A DNA stretch of 64,000 bases. Source: Nocardioides pantholopis. Its GTDB lineage: Bacteria; Actinomycetota; Actinomycetes; Propionibacteriales; Nocardioidaceae. A program made the translations under genes and the position numbers. The DNA is taken from contig NZ_CP033324.1 in NCBI RefSeq assembly GCF_003710085.1, positions 1,612,001-1,676,000 on the forward strand, given 5' to 3'. Numbering within the stretch: position 1 is the first letter of the stretch; every line of letters begins with the position of its first letter. The notes beneath the pieces were generated by a model that did not search any database, was not told the origin of the DNA, and worked only from the letters and a program-made list of their open reading frames with translations. This document shows positions 1 to 8,196 of this stretch, in pieces.

Positions 1-829
1 GGCCGACGAAGACGCGGACCGGCTCCAAGGACGCCGCGGGCGCGAGCTCGGCGATCTCGTCGGCCGACGGCCCCCGGGTCAGGAAGCGCCGCCCCTGGTC
101 GCCGACCTCGTCCCACCGCACCGCCGAGCGCGGGCCCCCCGAGCGGAGCGGGGAGGTGGGTGGTGCCGGACCGTTCCCGACGTCGAGGTCACCGGCCTCG
201 AAGGTGGCGTTGAAGCCGCCCAGGCTGCGCTGGAGCACGTAGTTGTTCAGGGAGGCCAGCACCACCCAGGTCACGAGGACCAGCGCGAGGGTGCCGGCGA
301 CCCAGGCCGGCAGCCAGCGCCGGCCCAGCCGGGCCAGTCGCGCCCGGACCAGCCGCAGGGCCCAGCCGGCCAGGAACAGCACCGTCGCGACCAGCGCGGT
401 GACGGCGAGGGTGCCGCCGTAGAGCAGCCACCAGGACTCCGGCTCGTAGCCGAGGCGCTCCCAGGTCCACCGGTGCGCGTCGACGGCCCGGACCGCCGCC
501 CAGCAGGCGAGGCCGACCAGCACCAGCGCCAGCGCGGCCCGGACCCGCAGGTCGGTGCGCTCCTCGAACGGGGCCCAGCCCCACCCCCTGCGCCGGCGCG
601 CCAGGTGGCCGGCCCGGGTCAGCAGCGTGCCGACGGCGTAGCCCACGACCAGCGCGACGCCGCCGACGACGCCCTCGAAGACCCAGTCGCGGGCCAGCAG
701 CGAGGGCGACCAGGACTGCACGAGCAGGTAGGCCCCGAGCACGGCTCCCAGCAGCGTCGGCGCCCGGGCGGCCCGCACCCACCGGGCCGCCGGTCCCGGC
801 AGCGGCGTCGCGGCGGCACTGCTCGACAT
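1..829 (-). CDS. membrane alpha/beta-hydrolase family protein (Abhydrolase_9 type), C-terminus outside window
   Basis: Only the N-terminal ~276 residues are present; the gene runs off the left edge. Five hydrophobic segments (about residues 22-40, 49-70, 94-114, 130-157, 172-192) are followed by a soluble part that begins with PTSPLRSGG and continues with a VRWDEVGDQGRRF stretch. This layout is typical of actinobacterial membrane proteins with an N-terminal membrane domain and a C-terminal alpha/beta-hydrolase domain (formerly DUF2319). The catalytic Ser/His part is not in the window, so activity cannot be judged. The ATG at 829 is preceded by a GGGAGCGAGG purine-rich ribosome site. Substrate is unknown. 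Family call is from remembered motif order, fairly confident. Confidence 0.68.
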   Translation of the reverse strand, partial: MSSSAAATPLPGPAARWVRAARAPTLLGAVLGAYLLVQSWSPSLLARDWVFEGVVGGVALVVGYAVGTLLTRAGHLARRRRGWGWAPFEERTDLRVRAALALVLVGLACWAAVRAVDAHRWTWERLGYEPESWWLLYGGTLAVTALVATVLFLAGWALRLVRARLARLGRRWLPAWVAGTLALVLVTWVVLASLNNYVLQRSLGGFNATFEAGDLDVGNGPAPPTSPLRSGGPRSAVRWDEVGDQGRRFLTRGPSADEIAELAPAASLEPVRVFVG

Positions 830-892
830 CGAGACCTCGCTCCCGGGCTGCTCCGGTCGTCCCTGGGTCTCGGACCCTAGTGCCCGGGGGGC

Positions 893-1807
893 TCAGGCGT
901 CGCGCAACTTCTTGAGCAGTGCGAGGTCGGGGTTGCCGGGGTCGCGGGAGCCGGGCGTCTCCAGCACGAACGGCACGCCCGCCGTCGCCGGGTGCGCGAA
1001 CAGCTCGGCGAAGGCCTCGGTGCCGATGTGGCCCTGCCCGATCTGCTGGTGCCGGTCCTTGAAGGCGCCGCGCACGTCCATCGAGTCGTTGGCGTGGATC
1101 AGCCGCAGCCGTCCGGGCCCGCCGATCTCGACGATCCGGTCGACGGTCGCGCTCGCGCCACCGGGCTCGTCGAGCGGCGCGCCGGCGGCGAAGACGTGGC
1201 AGGTGTCCAGGCAGATCCCGGCGCGCGGGTGGAAGTCCAGGGCCCCGAGGTAGGCGGTGAGGTCCTCCACGCCGGCGCACAGCGAGCGGCCCTGGCCGGC
1301 GGTGGGCTCGAGGAGCAGCCACGGGGCCCCGTCGGCTCCGTCGGCTCCGTCGGCTCCGTCGCCCTCGAGGGTCTCGAGCACCGGCAGCAGGCCCTCGCGC
1401 ACCTGCCGCATCGCCGCGGCGTACCGCGCCTCGCTCTCGCCGGGGGTGCTGTCGACGAACGAGCCGGTGTGCACGACCACGCCCTCCGCGCCGATCGCGA
1501 CCGCGCGCTGGAGGTTGTGGGCGACCACGGCCACCGACCTCTCGTAGGTGGCGGGCGTCGGCGAGCCCAGGTTCACCAGGTACGGCGCGTGGATGAAGGT
1601 CCGGATCCCGCGTTCGGCGGTGGCCTCGCGGAAGGCGGCGTCCTCGGCGGGCTTCCCGGGCGAGAGCGCCCAGCCGCGCGGGTTGCCGACGAAGACCTGG
1701 AGGGTCTCGCAGCCGAGCGACTCCGCGGAGGCGAGGGCGCCGGCCACCAGTCCCTTGCCGACCTGGACGTGGGTTCCGATCGGGTTGCGCAGGGCGGTCT
1801 CGAGCAC
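893..1807 (-). CDS. nfo: deoxyribonuclease IV (AP endonuclease, Endo IV family)
   Basis: Endonuclease IV cuts 5' of abasic sites in base excision repair, using a trinuclear zinc TIM barrel. Metal-ligand motifs are visible: HAPY, VVHTGS, LLEPTAG, CLDTCHVFAAG, LIHANDS and the C-terminal VLETPG. GTG at 1807 gives 304 residues, a normal size, and begins LETALRNPIGTHV just before the barrel; no clear Shine-Dalgarno site is seen, and the 19-base distance from the pknL stop suggests coupling. A three-unit Gly-Ala-Asp insertion near residues 150-160 is encoded by a perfect 9-bp tandem repeat and is not part of the family core. Confidence 0.9.
   Translation of the reverse strand: MLETALRNPIGTHVQVGKGLVAGALASAESLGCETLQVFVGNPRGWALSPGKPAEDAAFREATAERGIRTFIHAPYLVNLGSPTPATYERSVAVVAHNLQRAVAIGAEGVVVHTGSFVDSTPGESEARYAAAMRQVREGLLPVLETLEGDGADGADGADGAPWLLLEPTAGQGRSLCAGVEDLTAYLGALDFHPRAGICLDTCHVFAAGAPLDEPGGASATVDRIVEIGGPGRLRLIHANDSMDVRGAFKDRHQQIGQGHIGTEAFAELFAHPATAGVPFVLETPGSRDPGNPDLALLKKLRDA
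1331..1357. repeat. 9-bp tandem repeat inside nfo (3 perfect copies)
   Basis: Unit GTCGGCTCC on the plus strand, repeated three times without error, encodes Gly-Ala-Asp repeats in endonuclease IV. In frame, so copy-number change would lengthen a surface loop without breaking the protein. Confidence 0.85.
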
Positions 1808-1826
1808 GAGCGAGGAGGCTACCGGC

Positions 1827-3872
1827 TCAGACCAGGTAGATCGTGATCGTGCTGCCCTTGGGGACCTCGGTGCCCGAGCCGGGGTCGACCCGCAGGACGT
1901 AGCGCAGCCCGATGTAGGTCGGCGACTTCTTGATCTCGACCTCGAACCCGGCGCCCTCCAGCGCGGCCACGGCGTCGTCGACACCGGAGGCGACCAGGCC
2001 GCCGGGCACCGCGACCAGCTCGGGGCCCTGGGACACGACGAAGGAGACCGGGTCGCCGCGGAACAGGGTGCCGCCGCGGGGCTGCTGGCTGATCACCCGG
2101 CCCTTCGGCACCGTGTCGGAGTGCTCCTCGCCGCTGACGGTGCTCTCCAGGCCGCGCTCGGCGAGGGTCTCGCGGGCGTCGTCGTAGGGACGGCCGACCC
2201 AGTCGCCGACCTTGATCGGCCGGCGGCCCTTGCTGACGACCAGGTCCACGCTGGCGCCGGGGGAGAGCACGGTGCCGGGCTTCGGGGTGCTGCGGATCAC
2301 GACGCCCTCCGGGACGGTCTCCGACCAGCGGGAGACCACGGTGCCGGCCGCGAGCTTCCGCTCCGCGAGCAGCTGCTCGGCCTCGGCCTGCGGGCTCCCG
2401 GCCAGCTTCGGCAGCTCGTAGCGCTCCTTGCCGAGCGAGACCGTCAGCGTGACGGTGCCGCCGTCGAGGACCCGGGAGCCGGCCCCCGGGTCCGCGGCGA
2501 TGACCAGGCCCGGCTCGACGGTCTCCGAGTACGCCGGGTCGCCGAGCTCGACCTCGAGGCCGGCGTCCTCCAGCTTGGTCGTCGCGGCGGCCTGCTCGAG
2601 GCTGACCACCGCCGGGACGTCGGTGTAGCGCGCCCAGCCGAACCACCAGGCGCCGGCGCCCAGGCCGCCGGCGAGCAGCAGCGCCGCGAGCAGCACTGCC
2701 AGGCCTCGGCGTCGGCGCCGGGGCGCCCGCGATGCGCCCGGGGCCGGGTCCCCGAGCTCGTGGATCGAGGTGGGCTCGGGGCGGCCCCGCGGAGCGACCG
2801 GCAGCCGGGACGTCGGTGGCGAGTCCGGGGCACGGCCGCCGGGATCGGGCCGCAGGTCGGGGTCCAGCAGCTGGTACGGCGCGGTCGGCTCGATCAGCTG
2901 GCCGCTGTCGGCACCGATGTCGTGGACCACCGCCCGCGGCTGGAGGTCTGCTGTCAGGTCGGGGTCCTCGGTGACGCCGTCGGCGAGGGCGTGGCCCACC
3001 CGGTGCACGTGGTGCAGCAGCACGCCGGCGTCGGCCGGCCGCTGGCCGCGGTCGCGTGCGGTCGCGCGGGCGACGAGCGCGTCGACGTACCCGGGCAGCC
3101 CGGGGACCGCGGTCGACGGCGGCGGGATGTCGTGGTGGACGTGCTTGTAGGCCACCTGGATCGGGGTCTCGCCCTCGTGCGGCTTACGGCCGGTGAGCAG
3201 CTCGTAGAGCAGGACGCCGGCGGCGTAGACGTCGGCGCGGGCGTCGGCCCGGCCGTCGACGACCAGCTCGGGGGCCAGGTAGGAGACGGTCCCGATGAGC
3301 ACGCCGGCGGTGGTGTGCTGGGTCTCGGTGCTGACGGCCTTCGCGAGTCCGAAGTCGGCGACCTTGACCCGGCCGTCGTCGGCGATCAGCACGTTCTCGG
3401 GCTTCACGTCGCGGTGCACCAGTCCGGCCCGGTGCGCGGCGGCGAGCGCGGACAGCACCGGCTCCAGCAGCGCCAGCGCCCGCGCCGGCGGCATCGGGCT
3501 CTCCTTGGCGATCGTGTCGCGCAGGGTGTGGCCCGGGACCAGCTCCATGGCGAGGAAGACGACCCCCTCGTCCTGGCCCTGGTCGTGCACCGCCACGACG
3601 TTCGGGTGCGAGAGCCGGGCCGCGGCCCGGGCCTCGCGCACGAACCGGGCCGCGAACTCGTCGTCGTCGCCGAGGCCCGGGTGCATCACCTTCACCGCGA
3701 CCGTGCGGTCCAGGCGGATGTCGGTGGCCTCGTAGACGCTGGCCATGCCGCCGCGGGCGATGCGGGACCCGACGCGGTAGCGGCCGTCGAGCAGCCGCCC
3801 GGTCAGCGCGTCCGCGCTCCGGGCGCGCGCAGGCACGCCCGAGCCCGACTGGGCATGGCGATCGGTGTGCAC
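1827..3872 (-). CDS. pknL: transmembrane Ser/Thr protein kinase with four PASTA domains (PknL type)
   Basis: 681 residues. Kinase domain about 30-300: ATP lysine in VAVK (Lys61), catalytic HRDVKPEN (Asp155), DFG (Asp173), and an activation loop rich in Thr (TETQHTTAG). A Pro-rich juxtamembrane linker leads to one membrane segment (about 385-410) and four extracellular PASTA repeats of ~67 residues, expected to sense peptidoglycan fragments or lipid II. GTG at 3872 is chosen because AGGAGGG lies five bases upstream. Neighbours match the Mycobacterium tuberculosis pknL locus (Rv2175c homologue, polyprenyl synthase, metF homologue). The PASTA tail differs from M. tuberculosis PknL, which lacks it; corynebacterial PknL has one. 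Confidence 0.9.
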   Translation of the reverse strand: MHTDRHAQSGSGVPARARSADALTGRLLDGRYRVGSRIARGGMASVYEATDIRLDRTVAVKVMHPGLGDDDEFAARFVREARAAARLSHPNVVAVHDQGQDEGVVFLAMELVPGHTLRDTIAKESPMPPARALALLEPVLSALAAAHRAGLVHRDVKPENVLIADDGRVKVADFGLAKAVSTETQHTTAGVLIGTVSYLAPELVVDGRADARADVYAAGVLLYELLTGRKPHEGETPIQVAYKHVHHDIPPPSTAVPGLPGYVDALVARATARDRGQRPADAGVLLHHVHRVGHALADGVTEDPDLTADLQPRAVVHDIGADSGQLIEPTAPYQLLDPDLRPDPGGRAPDSPPTSRLPVAPRGRPEPTSIHELGDPAPGASRAPRRRRRGLAVLLAALLLAGGLGAGAWWFGWARYTDVPAVVSLEQAAATTKLEDAGLEVELGDPAYSETVEPGLVIAADPGAGSRVLDGGTVTLTVSLGKERYELPKLAGSPQAEAEQLLAERKLAAGTVVSRWSETVPEGVVIRSTPKPGTVLSPGASVDLVVSKGRRPIKVGDWVGRPYDDARETLAERGLESTVSGEEHSDTVPKGRVISQQPRGGTLFRGDPVSFVVSQGPELVAVPGGLVASGVDDAVAALEGAGFEVEIKKSPTYIGLRYVLRVDPGSGTEVPKGSTITIYLV

Positions 3873-3916
3873 GTCGACCCTCCTGCGACCGGACGGGGAA
3901 GGATCCGGTCGGCCCA

Positions 3917-3922
3917 ATCGTA
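3917..3922 (-). promoter_or_regulatory. probable -10 element of pknL
   Basis: TACGAT on the minus strand (TAnnnT type), giving a transcript start about 38 bases upstream of the pknL GTG. No convincing -35. It sits in the 180-base gap shared with the divergent DNA-binding protein gene. Confidence 0.4.
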
Positions 3923-4052
3923 CGGATCCGCGCCCTCGGGGCGCGTGCTCGGCGGCGTCCGGCGTGGCGTGCCGGCCGGGCGGGCGCCCCGGCGGGGCCG
4001 CCGCGAGCCCGCCGGGTTTCGGCCAGCGGTCGGCGGATGGGACGATGGACCC

Positions 4053-4424
4053 ATGACCGACCGACTCGCCGACGCCGATCTCGCGGCCCTCGTCCCCGAC
4101 TGGATCGACTGGGCCGAGGCGGCCCGCCAGCTCGGCGTGAGCGTGGGCAAGGTGCGCACGATGATCCGCGACCACCAGCTCGCCGCCGCGGTCCCTACCC
4201 CCGGCGCCGGGCAGCAGATCCCGGCCGACCTGATCCAGGACGGCCTGCCGGTCAAGGGCCTGCCGGGCCTGCTCACGATGCTGCACGACGGCCGCTACGA
4301 CGACCGCGAGTGCATCGCGTGGCTCTACACCGAGCAGCCCGACCTGCCGGGCCGGCCCATCGACGCGCTGCGCGAGAACCGCGGGTCCGAGGCCAAGCGC
4401 CGCGCCCAGGCGATGGCGCTCTGA
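4053..4424 (+). CDS. Rv2175c-family DNA-binding protein (winged helix)
   Basis: 123 residues. The N-terminal part (WIDWAEAARQLGVSVGKVRTMIRD) is a helix-turn-helix of the kind found in Rv2175c, which in M. tuberculosis is a DNA-binding protein phosphorylated by PknL. Here too it lies back to back with the pknL-like kinase, so it is a likely substrate and possible regulator of the divergent promoter region. ATG at 4053 has no ribosome site; a GACGAT hexamer six bases upstream would allow a leaderless transcript. The C-terminal half (FxxLLTMLHDGRYDD pattern) is conserved in the family but of unknown role. Confidence 0.82.
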   Translation: MTDRLADADLAALVPDWIDWAEAARQLGVSVGKVRTMIRDHQLAAAVPTPGAGQQIPADLIQDGLPVKGLPGLLTMLHDGRYDDRECIAWLYTEQPDLPGRPIDALRENRGSEAKRRAQAMAL

Positions 4425-4523
4425 CCCTCCGCGACACTGCGCGGACGCTCGTCTGGCTCATCCTCGGGCCGCGCCACGTGCCCGAGGAGTGGCGCGGGTT
4501 CGTCACCTGGGCCCGAACGCGCG

Positions 4524-4529
4524 CATACT
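4524..4529 (+). promoter_or_regulatory. possible -10 element for leaderless expression of the 73-residue protein gene
   Basis: CATACT ends seven bases before ATG 4537, which would put the transcript start at the start codon. There is no usable Shine-Dalgarno site upstream (GGAG directly abuts the ATG). Confidence 0.35.
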
Positions 4530-4536
4530 GCTGGAG

Positions 4537-4758
4537 ATGACGACACGACCCGGAGCCCGGCCGCGACACCTGGCGAGCAGCCCCTTCCAGCCCAAGCCGG
4601 AGCCGACGATCGTGCAGTACGCGGTCGACGACCTGGTCTCGCACGACTCCTACGGCGTGGGGCGGGTCGTGGGGGTGGAGAGCGCAGCCGTGTCGGTCGA
4701 CTTCCGCGACAAGACCGTGCGCATCACCAGCCCGTTCGCCAAGATGACCCTGCTCTGA
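4537..4758 (+). CDS. small conserved protein, CarD/UvrD-tail-like beta fold, function unknown
   Basis: 73 residues. After a basic N-terminus the sequence reads VDDLVSHDSYGVGRVVGVE then VDFRDKTVRITSPFAKMTLL, which resembles the short SH3-like module at the start of CarD and at the end of PcrA/UvrD helicases (basic-hydrophobic 'GVGRVVGV' then 'V.F.D.T.R'). That module binds RNA polymerase, but nothing here proves such a role. Start at ATG 4537 was preferred over GTG 4489 because the latter overlaps its own purine tract. Sits convergent to the polyprenyl synthase gene. Confidence 0.6.
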   Translation: MTTRPGARPRHLASSPFQPKPEPTIVQYAVDDLVSHDSYGVGRVVGVESAAVSVDFRDKTVRITSPFAKMTLL

Positions 4759-4767
4759 CCGGTTCCT

Positions 4768-4787
4768 GACCGGGCCTTGACCCGGTC
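4768..4787. terminator. hairpin between convergent genes
   Basis: GACCGGG and CCCGGTC form a 7-bp stem with a 6-base loop; a second short CCCCC/GGGGG stem follows at 4801-4812. No T tract, so intrinsic termination is likely weak; position between two converging genes fits a two-way terminator. Confidence 0.4.
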
Positions 4788-4823
4788 GATCGGCGGTCGG
4801 CCCCCTCGGGGGAGCCGGCCGGG

Positions 4824-5915
4824 CTAGACCACGCGCTGGGTGGCGGCGGCCGCGAGCTCCTCGAGCACGACGCTCGCGTGCGGGTCGAACCCGCCCCGGT
4901 GCAGCGCCGCGACGGCGCGCTCGCCGAGCTGGCCGATGACGTCCTCGACCTGCCCGGCCGCTCCGGACTCCTCGATGACCGCCCGCAGCCGGGTCACCTG
5001 GGCCGGCGTCAGCGCGGTGCCGAGCAGCGCGTCCAGGAGCGCCGCCTCCGCGTCCGGCGCGGCGTCGAGCGCCAGCGCGACCAGCACGGTCCGCTTGCCC
5101 TCGACCAGGTCGTCGCCGGCGGGCTTGCCGGTGGCCTCGGGGTCGCCGAAGACCCCCAGCAGGTCGTCGCGGAGCTGGAAGCCCTCGCCGAGCGGCAGGC
5201 CGTACGCCGAGAGCGCGGCCAGCTGCTCCTCGCCGGCCCCGGCCAGCGCCGCGCCGATGTGCAGCGGGCGCTCGATGGAGTACTTCGCGGACTTGTAGCG
5301 CAGCACCGTCATCGCGGTCTCGACGTCCGCGCGCCCGCGCGCCTGCACCGAGACGTCGAGGAACTGCCCGGCGATCACCTCCGAGCGGCACAGGTCCAGC
5401 ACTGTCAGCGCCGGCGCCACCTGCTCCAGCGGGAGGCCGCAGCGGCGCAGCAGCTCGTCGGACCAGCTCAGCAGCAGGTCGCCCAGCAGGATCGCCGCGG
5501 CGGCGCCGTACTGCTCGGGGTCGCCGCGCCACCCGTCGGCGCGGTGCTCGGCCGCGAAGGCGCGGTGCGTCGCCGGCCGGCCGCGGCGGGTGTCGGAGGC
5601 GTCCATGTAGTCGTCGTGGACCAGCGCGCTGGCGTGCAGCAGCTCCAGCGCGGCGCAGGCCCGCACCAGGGCCGCCTCCTCCGGGTCCTGGGGATCCACC
5701 GGCTCCGGCGCGGGCCGCAGCGCCCGGAAGCCCCAGTAGCAGAACGCCGCGCGCAGGCGCTTGCCGCCGCGGACCGCGGCGCGAGCCTCGCTCAGCAGTC
5801 GGCCGGCGTCCGGGCCCAGCGGCGCGAGCCGGACCTCCTGCTCGGCGAGGAAGTCCTCGAGCGCGTGCTCCACGCGATCGCGGAAGCCGGTCGAGTCCCA
5901 TCCGCTGCCCGTCAC
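4824..5915 (-). CDS. polyprenyl (geranylgeranyl-type) diphosphate synthase
   Basis: Adds isopentenyl diphosphate units to an allylic primer to make prenyl chains. 363 residues. First Asp-rich motif: HDDYMDASDTRRG; second: LRDDLLGVFGD; GGKRLR near the N-terminus binds isopentenyl diphosphate. Small residues (Ala-Ser-Ala) upstream of the first motif argue for a C20 or longer product. Placement next to metF and the pknL locus matches idsA2 (Rv2173) of mycobacteria. GTG at 5915 is chosen because TAGCCT lies seven bases upstream, which suggests a leaderless message; the upstream frame to 5957 is unlike the family. Confidence 0.88.
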   Translation of the reverse strand: MTGSGWDSTGFRDRVEHALEDFLAEQEVRLAPLGPDAGRLLSEARAAVRGGKRLRAAFCYWGFRALRPAPEPVDPQDPEEAALVRACAALELLHASALVHDDYMDASDTRRGRPATHRAFAAEHRADGWRGDPEQYGAAAAILLGDLLLSWSDELLRRCGLPLEQVAPALTVLDLCRSEVIAGQFLDVSVQARGRADVETAMTVLRYKSAKYSIERPLHIGAALAGAGEEQLAALSAYGLPLGEGFQLRDDLLGVFGDPEATGKPAGDDLVEGKRTVLVALALDAAPDAEAALLDALLGTALTPAQVTRLRAVIEESGAAGQVEDVIGQLGERAVAALHRGGFDPHASVVLEELAAAATQRVV

Positions 5916-5922
5916 GGGCACG

Positions 5923-5928
5923 AGGCTA
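5923..5928 (-). promoter_or_regulatory. -10 element for leaderless polyprenyl synthase transcript
   Basis: TAGCCT on the minus strand, seven bases before the GTG start. Divergent from the metF -10 about 40 bp away. Confidence 0.5.
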
Positions 5929-5965
5929 TCCAGTGGACAGTGCGGACTTGGGATCACCCCGGACC

Positions 5966-5971
5966 TAGACT
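5966..5971 (+). promoter_or_regulatory. -10 element for leaderless metF transcript
   Basis: TAGACT ends six bases before the metF ATG, and there is no ribosome binding site between them. No good -35 was found. Confidence 0.55.
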
Positions 5972-5977
5972 CCCGGC

Positions 5978-6868
5978 ATGGCTGAGGACCGGATCCGGAG
6001 CATCGCCGATCTCGTGCGCGAGGGCGGGCGGTCGTTCTCCTTCGAGTTCTTCCCCCCGAAGGACGAGGCGGGGGAGGAGCAGCTGTGGCGCGCGATCAGC
6101 GCGCTGGAGCCGTACCGGCCCACGTTCGTCTCGGTGACGTACGGCGCCGGCGGGTCCAGCCGCGACACGACGGTGCGGGTCACCTCCCGGATCGCCCGCG
6201 AGACCACGATGACCGCGATGGCGCACCTGACCTGCGTGGGCCACACCCGTGCGGAGCTCGAGGGCATCCTGGACAGCTACGCCGAGGCCGGCATCCACAA
6301 CGTGATGGCGCTGCGCGGCGACCCCGCCGACGGCCCGCGGGCGCCCTGGCAGGCGACGCAGGGCGGGCTCACCTACGCCTCGGAGCTGGTCGAGCTGGCC
6401 CGCTCCCGGGGCGACTTCACCGTCGGCGTCGCCGCGTTCCCGGAGGGGCACCCGACCGCGGCGTCCCTGGACCACGACGCGGACGTCCTGGTGGCCAAGG
6501 CCCGCGCCGGCGCCCAGTTCGCGGTCACCCAGATGTTCTTCCGGGCCGAGGACTACTTCGGGCTCGTCGAGCGGGTCCGTGCCCGCGGCGTCGACATGCC
6601 GGTGCTGCCCGGGATCATGCCGATCCTGAACCTCAACGCGATCCAGCGCCAGGGTGAGCTGATCGGCTGCGACGTCCCCGCCGACGTGGTGGCCCGGATC
6701 TCCGCCCACGAGGGCGACCCGGTCGCCCTGCGGGCCGAGGGCATCGCGGTCGCCGCGGAGCTGTGCGAGGAGCTGCTCGCCGGCGGCGCACCCGGCCTGC
6801 ACTTCTACACGCTGAACCGCTCGAAGGCGACACTGGAGATCTTCGCCGCGCTCAACATGACCGTCTGA
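5978..6868 (+). CDS. metF: 5,10-methylenetetrahydrofolate reductase
   Basis: Reduces methylene-THF to methyl-THF with NAD(P)H and FAD, feeding methionine synthesis. 296 residues, the normal bacterial length. The family hallmarks are present: SFEFFPPK at the N-terminus (catalytic Glu), VSVTYGAGG, MALRGDP, QMFF and LPGIMPI. ATG at 5978 appears to be the transcript start itself (leaderless). Followed convergently by the CrtI-like gene only 14 bases away. Confidence 0.95.
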   Translation: MAEDRIRSIADLVREGGRSFSFEFFPPKDEAGEEQLWRAISALEPYRPTFVSVTYGAGGSSRDTTVRVTSRIARETTMTAMAHLTCVGHTRAELEGILDSYAEAGIHNVMALRGDPADGPRAPWQATQGGLTYASELVELARSRGDFTVGVAAFPEGHPTAASLDHDADVLVAKARAGAQFAVTQMFFRAEDYFGLVERVRARGVDMPVLPGIMPILNLNAIQRQGELIGCDVPADVVARISAHEGDPVALRAEGIAVAAELCEELLAGGAPGLHFYTLNRSKATLEIFAALNMTV

Positions 6869-6882
6869 TCCCGGCCGGCCGC

Positions 6883-8196
6883 TCAGGCGGGCCCCACCTC
6901 GGCGGCGACCAGGGCGGCGGAGAGACCGACGAACGGCAGCCCGCTGCCGGGGGTGGCGTGGGCGCCGGCGGCGTACACGCCGGGGACGGGGGTGCGCGGC
7001 CCGAGGCGGCGCCGGACGGTGCGCCGGCCCTGCCAGAGCACCCCGAGCGGGGAGCCGCCCCACTCCAGCACCTGCTCGCGGGGCGAGCGGTCCACCCGGG
7101 CGACGAGCTGGCGGCGCAGGTCCACCCCGCGTCGGGCCAGCGCGACCAGCAGGTCCTCGGCCAGGTGTCCCCGGCCGTGGACGGTGACCGCGTGGTGCCC
7201 GTCCGGTGCGGTGCCGCCGGTGCGGACCACGAGCAGCGGGTCGCCGTGCACGACCACGTCGTACGGCGCGTCGGGCAGCCCGCCGGGCAGCTCGCCCTCG
7301 ATCCCGACGTGGCACACGACCGGCGGGATCGCCGGCATGGTCCGGGCGACGTACGGCGCGAGGGCGGGCAGCCGCCGGGGATCGACGGCGCAGACGACCA
7401 CGTCGGCGTCCAGGTCGCCGGCGTCGGTGCGGACGGCGACCGCGCGCCCCGAGCGCACGACGACGTCGCGGGCCTCGGTGCCGGTCAGCACGCTCACCTT
7501 CCGGGTGGCGAGCCGGTTCTCGAGGGCCTCGGCGACGCGGTGCATGCCGCCCGCGACCGTCCAGGCGCCGAAGCGCTGCTCGACGTAGGCCTCCATCCCG
7601 GCCCAGCCGGGCACGTCGCGCGGCTGGTGGCCGGCGACGACGAACGGGTGCGCGGCGACCATCCGCAGCCGCTCGTCGCGCAGGGTGCGGCGCAGCCGCC
7701 GGCGCAGGCTCTCCCGGCCGTCGAGCCGGGCCGCGACCTCGCGGGGCAGGTCGTCGGGACGCCAGGGCACCTCGAGGTAGTGGCGGCGCAGCACCTCCCA
7801 GTCCTCGGCGAAGGTGGCGACGTGGTCGACCCACATCCGGCCCAGCCCCGGGGCCAGCTCGTCGAACGCCGCGAGCTGTGCGGCGCGGGATCCGCCCGGC
7901 AGCCGCACCGAGGTCCGGTCCTCGAAGCGGTGCTCGCGCACGACGTCGAGGGGCACCAGCTCCAGCTCGCGCTCCAGGGGCCGGCCGGACTTGCGGAACA
8001 GGTCGCGCAGCACGGCGGGCAGCAGCGTCGAGGTGGGCCCGGACTCCCAGCGGAAGCCGTCGGCGGCGACGGTGCCGAGCGCCCCGCCGAGACCGGCGGA
8101 GCGCTCGACGAGCGTGACCTCGTGGCCCAGCTTGGCCAGCCGGGCGGCGGTCGCGGTGCCGCCGAGGCCGCCGCCGACCACGACGACGCGGGCCAC
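6883..8196 (-). CDS. phytoene desaturase-like FAD-dependent oxidoreductase
   Basis: 437 residues. N-terminal dinucleotide-binding fold VVVGGGLGGTATAARL and VTLVE; the C-terminal FAD motif GVYAAGAHATPGSGLPFVGLSAAL is typical of the CrtI/amine-oxidase family. Relatives act on carotenoid precursors, but no phytoene synthase is nearby, so the substrate is open. The nearby polyprenyl synthase could supply a C20 precursor, which is only suggestive. GTG start follows the upstream gene's TGA directly, so the three minus-strand genes 9032-6883 form a tightly coupled operon. Confidence 0.8.
   Translation of the reverse strand: MARVVVVGGGLGGTATAARLAKLGHEVTLVERSAGLGGALGTVAADGFRWESGPTSTLLPAVLRDLFRKSGRPLERELELVPLDVVREHRFEDRTSVRLPGGSRAAQLAAFDELAPGLGRMWVDHVATFAEDWEVLRRHYLEVPWRPDDLPREVAARLDGRESLRRRLRRTLRDERLRMVAAHPFVVAGHQPRDVPGWAGMEAYVEQRFGAWTVAGGMHRVAEALENRLATRKVSVLTGTEARDVVVRSGRAVAVRTDAGDLDADVVVCAVDPRRLPALAPYVARTMPAIPPVVCHVGIEGELPGGLPDAPYDVVVHGDPLLVVRTGGTAPDGHHAVTVHGRGHLAEDLLVALARRGVDLRRQLVARVDRSPREQVLEWGGSPLGVLWQGRRTVRRRLGPRTPVPGVYAAGAHATPGSGLPFVGLSAALVAAEVGPA

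Noticed and set aside
1548..4424. Long plus-strand frame across nfo and pknL
   Set aside because: Antisense shadow of two clear genes; only its last ~123 codons (from ATG 4053) form a real protein.
4489..4536. Upstream GTG start for the 73-residue protein
   Set aside because: The GTG overlaps the only purine-rich stretch, leaving no ribosome-site spacing, and the extra residues are unlike the rest.
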